Assembly: GCA_015231825.1 (NCBI GenBank)
Contig: JADGAV010000047.1
Location: forward strand, 1 to 34,898
Reading direction: 5' to 3'
Source: SAR324 cluster bacterium
Lineage (GTDB): Bacteria; SAR324; NAC60-12
Length of the DNA: 34,898 nucleotides
The position numbers were made by a program, and so were the translations under genes. The notes below the pieces were generated by a model. That model was not told the origin of the DNA. It was given only the letters and a program-made list of their open reading frames with translations, and did not search any database. Shown in pieces: positions 17,451 to 25,511 of this stretch (within the stretch, counting starts at the first letter, position 1; the number at the start of each line of letters is the position of its first letter).

Positions 17451-17912
17451 ATGAAATTAGGGGTCCTGGTCTATATTGAGCAGGCCAATAAAGTATTGAT
17501 GATCCATCGTGAAAAAGATGACGAACATCAGGGATTCTGGCTGGCTCCCGGAGGAAAGCTCGAAAAAAATGAAGCTCCGGCAGAAACTGCCATCCGCGAA
17601 GTCCGAGAAGAAACCGGCTTAAAAATCGAGGCTCTTGAATTGAAAGCCGTACTGAGTTTTCCGGATGACGGGGATTCGCCTTTTGGAGACGAGTGGCAGG
17701 TTTTTGTTTTTCACTCCGCTCTTTTTTCAGGAGAGTTGACAGGCAATTGTCCGGAAGGCCGGCTGGCCTGGATTCCCCGCGACCAATTGACCGACCTCCC
17801 CATGTGGGCAGGGGACAAATTATTCACTCCCAAAGTTTTTAAAAAAGGATGTTTTCTCGGGAAAATACATTATAAAAGAGACGTCCTGATTGAGACAAAA
17901 TTCTGGAATTAG
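17451..17912 (+). CDS. Nudix hydrolase
   Basis: The 153-aa product contains a full Nudix box, GGKLEKNEAPAETAIREVRE then ETGLKI, with the GX5EX7REUXEEXGU spacing and all metal-binding glutamates. The start MKLGVLVYI is like MutT/8-oxo-dGTP diphosphatase-type members, and the late LAWIPRDQLTDLPMWAGD is also typical of them. Likely role: hydrolysis of a nucleoside diphosphate derivative, possibly oxidised dNTPs; the substrate is not fixed by sequence. The Bor-like gene starts 11 bp after its stop. Confidence 0.9.
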   Translation: MKLGVLVYIEQANKVLMIHREKDDEHQGFWLAPGGKLEKNEAPAETAIREVREETGLKIEALELKAVLSFPDDGDSPFGDEWQVFVFHSALFSGELTGNCPEGRLAWIPRDQLTDLPMWAGDKLFTPKVFKKGCFLGKIHYKRDVLIETKFWN

Positions 17913-17923
17913 GAGGAGAAAAC

Positions 17924-18352
17924 ATGCAGAAATTCGGGTTGTGTATCGCCGTTTTGATACTTCTGGCTGGATGTTACAATCGTGTTCAATTTCCTTCGGA
18001 GACACCCTCCGATGAGAAAGTAGAACATACTGATATTTTTTTATTCTGGGGTTTAGCGGGAGAAGCCAATTATGAACTTTATGAAGATTGCCCAAACGGC
18101 AGTGTTTACGAGATCTATGCCCGTACCGGAATCTTCCAGGGAATTTTGACGGTCCTTTCGGTAGGGGTCTACAGTCCCCGCAGTATAGAAATCACTTGTT
18201 CGGGAAAAACTCACTCGGCGGTGGAAACGATGGAAAAATCTGCAAACAAAACGAAGCAAAACTTCCAAAAATCGACGAAGTCCTCAAAATCAGCATCCGA
18301 TTCAATGCCTCCTCTCCAGGAGAAATCGCCGAAAGCATTTGATTTAAACTGA
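17924..18352 (+). CDS. Bor-like lipoprotein
   Basis: The ATG follows a strong AGGAGG. The signal peptide ends in LLAGC, a clear lipobox (Cys17). The central part, HTDIFLFWGLAG ... CPNGSVYEIYAR ... LSVGVYSPRSIEITC, matches the pattern of the lambda Bor/Iss family of small outer-membrane lipoproteins, including the two conserved cysteines. The last 45 residues are a Lys/Ser-rich tail not typical of Bor. In E. coli Bor/Iss increases serum resistance; here it sits beside a Nudix gene with no phage genes around, so the role is probably different. Confidence 0.72.
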   Translation: MQKFGLCIAVLILLAGCYNRVQFPSETPSDEKVEHTDIFLFWGLAGEANYELYEDCPNGSVYEIYARTGIFQGILTVLSVGVYSPRSIEITCSGKTHSAVETMEKSANKTKQNFQKSTKSSKSASDSMPPLQEKSPKAFDLN

Positions 18353-18354
18353 AT

Positions 18355-19659
18355 TTATCCGGTCCTGAGAAGACGCGGGAGCAAAGGTTCTATCAGATCC
18401 TGCATCCTTGATTTCTCGTCCACCCGCCATTCAGTTCCCAGAATGACATCCAGGGGAAAAACCGGCATTCCTCCTTCATCAAGAAACCTCCCTGTCGTCA
18501 AACCATCGGTTTTTACGTTTTCGATAGTCTGCTGATCCAATAATCCCAACCGCTGCCATTTTTCCTTAAATTGAGTCAGATATTCAATTTGTTCAAAACT
18601 CCCCAGGCATTTAAAGCCATTCAAGAAACTGAGTACCGTGAAAGTTAAAAAAATACCCGGGCATACTTTCCCTTTTCCAAGAGCGTCGACGATTGCTTCC
18701 GGAGTCAATGGAATTTGCTGGTGAGATCCTTTTAAAATTTTTTTCTCTATGGTCAGCGTTTCCCATTTTACCTTGTTTTTCTTAATCAGAGGGGCCGTGA
18801 AAAAAGGTACATCTGGACCAAACTCCTGCAATACCCTTTTCTGCAGGGGATCGTCAAAAAATAACCTGTAGAGAAAATGAGTTGACTGAGTGAGAGTCAT
18901 CTGCAGATACTGAGCAATCACCTCATTGAGATCAAAATAAAGTATTTTTTTATGTTCAAACAATCGATTGCTCACATTTTGGCAGGATTGAATTGCCCAC
19001 CGACTGTAGGACGAACCAATTTGAGTTTCTGAGAAAACAGATTTCAATTCAGAACAAAGATATGGGAGAATCTGACTGAAGCGCTCCGGAATTGGGGCGC
19101 GATAGACCAGAGCGTCGCGCAGAGTTCCCGGCAATAGAGAAATACGACGTTCACCGGTATCTTTTCCCCGATCCTTTTCAGCACGCAGCAATTCCTGATA
19201 AAGAGGAGACTCAGAATTCAACAGTTGAGAAACAGTGTAGAGGGGACCAAAATTCAAGCATCCTGGCCAGGCCGAGTTAGAAAATGAGACTCCGGAAAAA
19301 GCACCGATCAAATATGAATTTTGTGAAGGCAAGCCCAGGCTGGCAAGCCAGTGAATAGCAAAAAAGGTCGGACCTTCTGACGCGGTTAAATGGGTTGAAG
19401 TCTGTAGAATGCGGTTTTGCTCAAGATCCGTAAGAATTTTTCCCAGTTCGGGACCGGCAAATTCCAAACGTTCGAATTCAATTTGAAATGCCTGTAATAA
19501 TTCAGGTTCCAATTGACAGGGAACCGGATAGTCATACAATTTCTGGGAATACTCTATGACAGGCATCTCACCACATTTTTCCAAGATCTTCGCCAACTGG
19601 AATCTCCCGTTATTTTTTAGCAACTCAAACGCAGATTTCATGGAGTCTTTCATTGACAT
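18355..19659 (-). CDS. Hypothetical protein, 434 aa
   Basis: The product is soluble-looking, with no signal peptide or membrane segment. It begins MSMKDSMKSAFELLKNNGRF. Recognisable but unassigned stretches are QTSTHLTASEGPTFFAIHWL, SGVSFSNSAWPGCLN, VYRAPIPERF and DLNEVIAQYLQ. The composition and steady codon use support a real gene. The arrangement of a polar HLTxSEGP loop followed by SFSNSAWPG recalls a ligand-binding enzyme core, but I cannot name a family. It ends 2 bp from the stop of the convergent Bor-like gene. Confidence 0.65.
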   Translation of the reverse strand: MSMKDSMKSAFELLKNNGRFQLAKILEKCGEMPVIEYSQKLYDYPVPCQLEPELLQAFQIEFERLEFAGPELGKILTDLEQNRILQTSTHLTASEGPTFFAIHWLASLGLPSQNSYLIGAFSGVSFSNSAWPGCLNFGPLYTVSQLLNSESPLYQELLRAEKDRGKDTGERRISLLPGTLRDALVYRAPIPERFSQILPYLCSELKSVFSETQIGSSYSRWAIQSCQNVSNRLFEHKKILYFDLNEVIAQYLQMTLTQSTHFLYRLFFDDPLQKRVLQEFGPDVPFFTAPLIKKNKVKWETLTIEKKILKGSHQQIPLTPEAIVDALGKGKVCPGIFLTFTVLSFLNGFKCLGSFEQIEYLTQFKEKWQRLGLLDQQTIENVKTDGLTTGRFLDEGGMPVFPLDVILGTEWRVDEKSRMQDLIEPLLPRLLRTG

Positions 19660-19928
19660 GAATAAGCGGAGCAGGACGCCTCTCGTGGATTTTCCCCGGA
19701 ATCACCGCAGAATCCAAAACCATAATTAAACCATTCTGAAAGAATGACGGAATCGCTTCGTCAAATCGAGTTGAAAAACACAAAATGAACTCAGCCGGCC
19801 TAACTCATTTTGCTGCGAATGCCGGGGACGCATATAAACATTCTTGGACTTTTATCGTTTTTTCTGATAGGTATTGTTGGTTTTCGCATATTAAAAAACG
19901 TTCCAGTATACTCCAAATCGTACAATTT
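19660..19928. other. Divergent gap with possible -10 box next to the start
   Basis: The gap separates the 434-aa gene (-) from the first paralogue (+). TATACT at 19907-19912 would start transcription about 10 bases before the ATG at 19929, giving an almost leaderless message. The -35 region is poor, so this is tentative. Confidence 0.3.
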
Positions 19929-21197
19929 ATGGCTGCTCCAGCAAAAAAACCCGCAGCCAAAGCTGCCGCGGGAAAAAACTCCAAAAAAAATGGAGAAAAA
20001 TCAAAAGAAGCTCCTACCTTCGATTTTAATTTTGAAGCGCGCGCCAAACCCATCACTGAGAAGATGCTCGCACTGGAGGCTAAACGCCAAAAAGGGTTTT
20101 TTAGCAAAAAAACCAAGTTTCCCATCACAGATATCATTGTTTTGCTGGATAAAAAAGCTCCTCAAAAAGAACTGAATCCACCCTTGATGGAATGCCTCCT
20201 CTTTTACAAAAAAAATGAGAAAGAGGGATTCGAGTTCTTAGAAGCATTGGGACGTTTGGTTTTAGAGGCAGCCTCTAAAGAACGGCTCAATGGGAATTAC
20301 CAAACCTATCTGCTCTATTTGGCAATTGACATTTTTTCCAGCGCAATTCAGCACTCCGAAAAATGCGTGAACCAATCCGCAGAAGGAATGTTGGCTTCTG
20401 CATTTAAAATACTTTCCCCAATCGCCCCCTCCGCTTATTATGTGGAAAAGGAAATTCTCAAGAGTATGGGTGAATTGACGAAAGAACCAAATGACCTGGA
20501 TATCAGAGATAAAATTATCAAATTGTGCATGAAAGGAAAGCGTTATTACGAGGCGTTTTATCAGATCCTCGAGTATGAACAAATCATGCAGCTCAAAAGC
20601 CGGTCGATGTATATGATGAAAGGGGGAGAAATTCAGTTTCGAAAAGCAACCGCCTTCCAGCACATGATTGATTTTTACCTCGGGGTGGCTTCCGGGGAAC
20701 AGCAGAAAAACATGATCATGGATTCAGGAAAACTCCGCTCTTTTATTACTCGTTTCAATATGGACAATCCCCGTTCCAAACTCTTGCCCCTGGCAGGGCC
20801 AGGCCCTTTGGCGATAAACAAAACATTGGCAAGTCTGATCGATGTCGCCAATGTATTTTACGCTGGAGCAGCAAACAATGCACGGTTTGCTCATCGGCAC
20901 AAAGCTTATTACTGCATGGCGCACAACAACAATACCACCGATAAAGTCAAATCTGCGACCAACAACATCATCTCCGGCCTGGAGGTTCTGGCAAAATCCA
21001 ATCTGAAAGCGGTTGACAAGGGAAACGAGAAAATCCAACTTTTGGAATTTATTATCAAATTGTATAATGACAACGGTTCCCCACGCAAAGCAGAAGAATA
21101 TGTGGAGCAGCTGAACGTCCTTCGCAATAACGTCCGTCAAATGGAATCTAAAAAACGGGCTGAGGATGAAAAACGGAAAGAAGCCTTAAAGGGTTGA
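19929..21197 (+). CDS. TPR-like helical protein, paralogue A of a convergent pair
   Basis: The start is placed at the ATG at 19929, which opens an Ala/Lys/Pro-rich tail (MAAPAKKPAAKAAAGK). An upstream ATG at 19785 gives a 48-residue extension that does not look like protein. The 422-aa product has no signal peptide or membrane segment. It contains helix pairs such as IKLCMKGKRYYEAFYQILEY and LLEFIIKLYNDNGSPRKAEEY that resemble TPR units. Positions such as AID...IQHSEKCVN, EKEIL and YYEAFYQ align in order with the convergent gene at 21289-22617, so I infer a diverged duplicate. No Shine-Dalgarno site is visible. Function unknown; a scaffold role is possible. Confidence 0.7.
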   Translation: MAAPAKKPAAKAAAGKNSKKNGEKSKEAPTFDFNFEARAKPITEKMLALEAKRQKGFFSKKTKFPITDIIVLLDKKAPQKELNPPLMECLLFYKKNEKEGFEFLEALGRLVLEAASKERLNGNYQTYLLYLAIDIFSSAIQHSEKCVNQSAEGMLASAFKILSPIAPSAYYVEKEILKSMGELTKEPNDLDIRDKIIKLCMKGKRYYEAFYQILEYEQIMQLKSRSMYMMKGGEIQFRKATAFQHMIDFYLGVASGEQQKNMIMDSGKLRSFITRFNMDNPRSKLLPLAGPGPLAINKTLASLIDVANVFYAGAANNARFAHRHKAYYCMAHNNNTTDKVKSATNNIISGLEVLAKSNLKAVDKGNEKIQLLEFIIKLYNDNGSPRKAEEYVEQLNVLRNNVRQMESKKRAEDEKRKEALKG

Positions 21198-21288
21198 ACC
21201 AGAGTTTTTTTCAAAACCCAAATTTTTGTTCATTACTTGACCAAACAGAACTAAGAGCTTTCCCGGGAGCACATCAATACAAGCCGAA

Positions 21289-22617
21289 TCAGAGAACTTT
21301 TTTGGAACTGCCTTTTTCAGCCTGCTGTCGGATATTTTCCTTCTTTTTAATATCTTCTTCCCACTCCATTTTATCAGACTCCAACGTATTTTCTTCTTTG
21401 ACGACAAAAGATTTGAATTTTTCTTTTACATCACCTGCAGGAACCTTGGCAATGCAGTTTCTCATCAGTTCCAATGTTTCTTCTTTCACTTTAAACATCT
21501 CTTCTGAATTGCGCTGCTTACCCAACAGCAGCAGCGAATCCTGAAGTCGACCAGCGCCGTCAACGGCCTTGCCCATTTCCGCATAAAGCTGCCCCAGCGT
21601 GATCAAAATCTCCGACTTTTTTTTCTGGTTTTTGCTCTTGGGAAAATAACTCAATGCTTTTTCATAGTGGTCGACCGTCAGCTGCTTCAAATCTTTATAC
21701 AGATGCGTTACCGTCAGTTTGTTCACTTGACCCGTGATGGGAGTGAGGGAGGTTCGGGATGGGATGATTATATCGGCATCTCGATTGTAGCGGAACACAA
21801 AATTTTGCAGAATTTGTCCGTTTTTAAATTCTCCCTTAAAGTTGTAGATATCCTTGTACATGTCTCCGATGCTCAGATGAATCACGCAAATTTTTTCCTT
21901 GTCATTGGGAGTTTGAGGTTTCTTGTCCAAAAAATATTTAAGAATACTTTCATATTGAAACAAGGCATCGGCATAACATTTTTGTTTCAAATACATCCCT
22001 GCCAATTTATTGCGGACGTTGATGGTGGGAACTCCTTCTTTGATTGCACGCTGGAGATTGATGTTTAAATTAAAAATTTGTTTTTCACGATTCATGTGAG
22101 GGACAAAAGCGGGCGGCATCTTGGCCATGATCTGCAAAGCGAGGTAAGCGGGCAGATTGTCAATTCCTGCTGGTGAATACTGTATCACCATTCTTAAACA
22201 ATCAATTGACTTAAACATCAGAACAACCTGGGTGCCTATCGTTTGTTGAGGATGCCTGGCCTGTTCAATCAGCATTTGCGAGATACATTTTAAATTGGCA
22301 CTGGCAGGATGCAGTCCTTTTTTGAGATAGTGTCGCAAATGCTGATCCAAAGGCAATTCGGTAATGGCGTTCTTTTTTATGATGGCATCCAGATGATCCA
22401 GCGTCACTTTTAAGCTTCCATACATGGCCAGACCGATCATTTTCCCGACAATCCCCTGTTCTTTTTCCTCAGACCATGTTTCTTTTGCACCAAAGAAGAC
22501 CCGATCCTCCTCTTTAAATTTTTGGGGAAGTTCAATATTATCCTGAATCAACGACTCTTTGCGCTTCCCCTTGGATTTTTCTACTTTAGGTTTTTCTTTT
22601 GCTGGTGCCTGTGCCAC
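21289..22617 (-). CDS. TPR-like helical protein, paralogue B of a convergent pair
   Basis: The frame begins with GTG at 22617 and encodes 442 aa. The N-terminal tail (MAQAPAKEKPKVEKSKGKRK) is Lys/Pro-rich, as in the neighbour. Helical units include VRNKLAGMYLKQKCYADALF, CVIHLSIGDMYKDIYNFKGE and EILITLGQLYAEMGKA, all TPR-like. The segment IDCLRMVIQYSPAGIDN ... REKQIF ... KCYADALFQYESIL parallels paralogue A. The C-terminus is charged (KKKENIRQQAEKGSSKK). There is no ribosome site, signal peptide or membrane segment. The family is not recognised. Confidence 0.7.
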   Translation of the reverse strand: MAQAPAKEKPKVEKSKGKRKESLIQDNIELPQKFKEEDRVFFGAKETWSEEKEQGIVGKMIGLAMYGSLKVTLDHLDAIIKKNAITELPLDQHLRHYLKKGLHPASANLKCISQMLIEQARHPQQTIGTQVVLMFKSIDCLRMVIQYSPAGIDNLPAYLALQIMAKMPPAFVPHMNREKQIFNLNINLQRAIKEGVPTINVRNKLAGMYLKQKCYADALFQYESILKYFLDKKPQTPNDKEKICVIHLSIGDMYKDIYNFKGEFKNGQILQNFVFRYNRDADIIIPSRTSLTPITGQVNKLTVTHLYKDLKQLTVDHYEKALSYFPKSKNQKKKSEILITLGQLYAEMGKAVDGAGRLQDSLLLLGKQRNSEEMFKVKEETLELMRNCIAKVPAGDVKEKFKSFVVKEENTLESDKMEWEEDIKKKENIRQQAEKGSSKKVL

Positions 22618-22662
22618 AATTTTATTTCTGACAGAAAGTTAAAATTGAATTTGCCGATCTTT

Positions 22663-22690
22663 CTTATAGTACATTTTATTGTTTTTGCAA
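22663..22690 (-). promoter_or_regulatory. Candidate promoter for paralogue B
   Basis: On the minus strand TTGCAA (22685-22690), a 16-bp spacer and TATAAG (22663-22668). The start of transcription would fall about 40 bases before the GTG at 22617. Confidence 0.4.
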
Positions 22691-22708
22691 AGATTCCCTG
22701 CCTCTTTC

Positions 22709-22726
22709 GGGTTCTCACGAGAACCC
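22709..22726. promoter_or_regulatory. 18-bp perfect palindrome in a divergent gap
   Basis: GGGTTCTC and GAGAACCC flank a 2-base centre (AC). The palindrome lies just upstream of the candidate paralogue B promoter and about 85 bp before the response-regulator/kinase gene. It could be a dimeric repressor or activator site, or a short hairpin (7 bp with a CACG loop). No T tract follows on either strand, which argues against a terminator. Confidence 0.4.
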
Positions 22727-22810
22727 TTGCAATTCAGGAGATTTTCTAAACAAAGATCTCTCATACCATGCTGATAAACTCTAAGCGGCGGATACGGATT
22801 TTATCCTTGC

Positions 22811-23977
22811 ATGAGCGAGAAAATTAAGTCAACGTTATTCTCCATTTTTGATGACCCATCTTCAACCAGATCCAGGGGTATGCAAGAAAAGGTATTGATC
22901 GTCGACGATCAAGAAAACAACCGTCTCGTTATTGAAGACATCTTAAGAAAATTGAAATACGAAATCAAAAGCGCCGCTTCAGGAGAAGAAGCGCTAACAA
23001 TTCTAAAAAACTGGATTCCAGATTTAATTTTGATGGATCAGATGATGCCTGGTCTGAGCGGGATTGAAACCACAGCAAAAATAAAAGCCCAAGGCACATT
23101 CAACCATATCCCGATCGTCATGGTAACAGCAAAAAACGAAGTTGATACTTTAAGCGCCGCCTTTGAGGCAGGCGCCGTTGACTACATCATAAAACCGGTT
23201 GAAAGGATCACGCTGACCGCCCGGGCTCGGTCAGCAATCCGCACCAAGCAAGCATTCGATCAAATCAAAGCACTCACTGAAGACCTCAAAGCACAAAAGC
23301 GAGAACTGAGCAAATTCACGCACATGGTCAGTCACGATTTGAAATCACCAGTTGCGAGCGCAGCCAGCTTGTTTGACTTTTTCCTGTTGCGCCTCGAAGA
23401 AGATTATCCGCATGTTATGAAAGACTTAGGACTGGAGGAGCTATTGCTGCGAATTCCGGAGGCATTGACCAAAATGCTTAAATTTATTGACACCATGTTG
23501 AATTATGCTTCCGCCGGTAAAATTATTGGGGAGACCAAACCTGTTTTTATGAACGAAGTTCTGAAAGAAGTTATCTTGAACTTTGATCATCTCGTTCAAG
23601 ACGGCATTGTGACCATTGATCAGGATCCATCGATGCCTAAAGTCTCTTGTGATCCGATAAAGATGAGGCAGGTCTGGCAAAATCTCATCAACAATGCAAT
23701 TAAGCATCGCGGAGAGCAAAACGCTGTCTCCATTGAACTGGGCTGGAAGGAAGAAAATGAAGCCTTTCATTTCTGGGTCCAGGACGATGGCCCGGGAATC
23801 GAACCGGAAGATCAAAAAAAAATATTTGAACCTTTTCTGCGTATGTCTGATGTTGAAGGAAGCGGAATCGGATTGGCTACTGTCCATCAGATTATTATCG
23901 CCCATCGAGGAAACATCTGGGTCGATCCTGAATATCAACGGGGAGCACGGTTTATATTTAGGCTGCCTTCTCAATAG
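22811..23977 (+). CDS. Response regulator-histidine kinase hybrid
   Basis: The 388-aa protein is cytosolic. An N-terminal receiver domain (about 26-145) has the acidic pair D32-D33, phospho-acceptor D76 in LILMDQMMPG, T106 and K128. A short linker leads to a HisKA domain with H175 in FTHMVSHDLKSPV, then an HATPase domain with the N box NLINNAIKHR, G1 DDGPGI and G2 GSGIGLA. The receiver-first order means it is probably controlled by another kinase and passes the signal on. No membrane segment or sensor domain is present and no partner regulator is adjacent. The ATG at 22880 (MQEK), behind AGGGG, is an alternative start. Confidence 0.9.
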   Translation: MSEKIKSTLFSIFDDPSSTRSRGMQEKVLIVDDQENNRLVIEDILRKLKYEIKSAASGEEALTILKNWIPDLILMDQMMPGLSGIETTAKIKAQGTFNHIPIVMVTAKNEVDTLSAAFEAGAVDYIIKPVERITLTARARSAIRTKQAFDQIKALTEDLKAQKRELSKFTHMVSHDLKSPVASAASLFDFFLLRLEEDYPHVMKDLGLEELLLRIPEALTKMLKFIDTMLNYASAGKIIGETKPVFMNEVLKEVILNFDHLVQDGIVTIDQDPSMPKVSCDPIKMRQVWQNLINNAIKHRGEQNAVSIELGWKEENEAFHFWVQDDGPGIEPEDQKKIFEPFLRMSDVEGSGIGLATVHQIIIAHRGNIWVDPEYQRGARFIFRLPSQ

Positions 23978-24131
23978 CCCAAATCCCTCCTGAATCTCTT
24001 TCGTTCCCAATTCATCCGGTCGCTGTCCTGCAAATCAGCGATTTTGATTTACAAATTTCAACAACGTCGCTATACCCAAAGAAACTTATAAGCAGAGTTC
24101 TTTCTTCTTCAACTATAAAGGAAAATTGACG

Positions 24132-25160
24132 ATGATGCTCATTCGTCCTATTCGAATGGATGACCTCGATCAACTGGAAATGCTGGCGGAAGAGTCAGGA
24201 GTGGGCATGACCAGTCTCCCGGCCAATCATCATGTGCTCAAAGAAAAAATCTGCGCTTCACTGCACGGATTTTCCAGCAACTGGCAGGAACCAGGGGATG
24301 AATCCTATTTGTTTGTTTTGGAAGATACCTCAACTGAACGAATCGTTGGTACCTGTGGAATCATCGTGGCCGTCGGGAGTGGAAAGCCCTTTTATTCTTA
24401 TAAAATCAGTACCATGGTTCACACTTCGGAAGCATTGAACATTCACAAGGAATTTAAAGCACTGCATTTGGTCAACGACTATCAGGGGGTATCGGAAATC
24501 TGTACTTTATTTCTCACCCCAGAATACCGCAAAGACGGCAATGGCAAACTACTTTCCCGCTGCCGCTTTCTTTTCATGGCTGAATTCCCACAACGATTTG
24601 CCAAACGGGTGATTGCCGAAATGAGAGGAGTTCAAAACAGCGAGGGTCGTTCTCCTTTCTGGAGGAACTTGGGCCGGCACTTTTTCGATATGGATTTTTC
24701 AAAAGCAGATTACCTCACTGCAACAGGAAACAAACAATTTATTTCTGATTTAGTGCCTCGGTATCCGATCTATGTGCCTCTCCTTCCGGAAGAAGCACAG
24801 GCTGTGATTGGGGAAGTCCATGAAGCAACCAAACCCGCATTGCGAATGCTGGAAAAAGAAGGCTTTCAGTTTGAAGGATACGTTGATATTTTTGACGCAG
24901 GACCCACCATTCAAACCTACCGGGATCAGATCACCACGGTTCGCGAGAGTCAGCATCGCGTTATTGGTGAAATTCTGCCGTTCGTCCGTTCCGAAAAATA
25001 CATCATCAGTAACGTCCAGGCGGAGTTTCGCGTCTGTCTGGGAAATTTACTTGAGCAAAAAGACGGAACGGTCTCAATCAACACAGAAGCTGCGGGCGGA
25101 CTTCAAGTCGAAGTCGGGGACGCAGTCCGTTTTGTTCCATTTCAGATCAAGGTTCAATAA
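24132..25160 (+). CDS. astA: Arginine N-succinyltransferase-like protein
   Basis: The 342-aa product matches the AstA/AruFG family, which transfers succinyl from succinyl-CoA to arginine in the AST catabolic pathway. Signature stretches are LIRPIRMDDLDQLEMLAEES, GVGMTSLP, FYSYKI, DYQGVSEICTLFLTPEYRK, SRCRFLFMAEFPQRFA, EMRGVQNSEGRSPFW and YVDIFDAGPTI. The length fits the family. No astB, astC, astD or astE is within reach, so whether it works in arginine catabolism is open. A TTG at 24126 is an alternative start, close to the AAGGA site. Confidence 0.9.
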   Translation: MMLIRPIRMDDLDQLEMLAEESGVGMTSLPANHHVLKEKICASLHGFSSNWQEPGDESYLFVLEDTSTERIVGTCGIIVAVGSGKPFYSYKISTMVHTSEALNIHKEFKALHLVNDYQGVSEICTLFLTPEYRKDGNGKLLSRCRFLFMAEFPQRFAKRVIAEMRGVQNSEGRSPFWRNLGRHFFDMDFSKADYLTATGNKQFISDLVPRYPIYVPLLPEEAQAVIGEVHEATKPALRMLEKEGFQFEGYVDIFDAGPTIQTYRDQITTVRESQHRVIGEILPFVRSEKYIISNVQAEFRVCLGNLLEQKDGTVSINTEAAGGLQVEVGDAVRFVPFQIKVQ

Positions 25161-25511
25161 ATTTTTGCCTCAAAGTGAAATTTTTTTTCATAAATAGAAA
25201 CAAACAACTCGCTCTAATTTATGCAAAAAGGTCTATATTTCTGGACTTGAATCGCACTACAGTGTAACATGCAGGGGTTTTACGCATCCATTGTGAAATT
25301 CATTCAGTTGCGTGGATTGCATGCATTTGATTCAACTTGCCGAGTCCGGAAATCGGACCTCAGTACCCGAAAAAAATCAGATCGGTGATTTCATATCATC
25401 AAAAAGAACAACTCTTTTTCTCTTGATTTTTATTTCTTTCAGACGACTTATAAAATAATGCACAACATTTTTCTCTACTGAACCCGTTAATCGAACTAAG
25501 GAGTAATCTAA
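25161..25511. other. Leader region of ilvC
   Basis: The 351-bp gap contains an imperfect hairpin near 25342-25364 (GAGTCCG, GAAAT, CGGACCTC) without a T tract. I see no branched-chain-residue-rich leader peptide, so classical ilv attenuation is not supported. A strong AAGGAG lies just before the ilvC ATG. Confidence 0.4.

Noticed and set aside
25342..25364. Hairpin in the ilvC leader as an attenuator
   Set aside because: No T tract follows and no Val/Leu/Ile-rich leader peptide is visible, so attenuation is unsupported.
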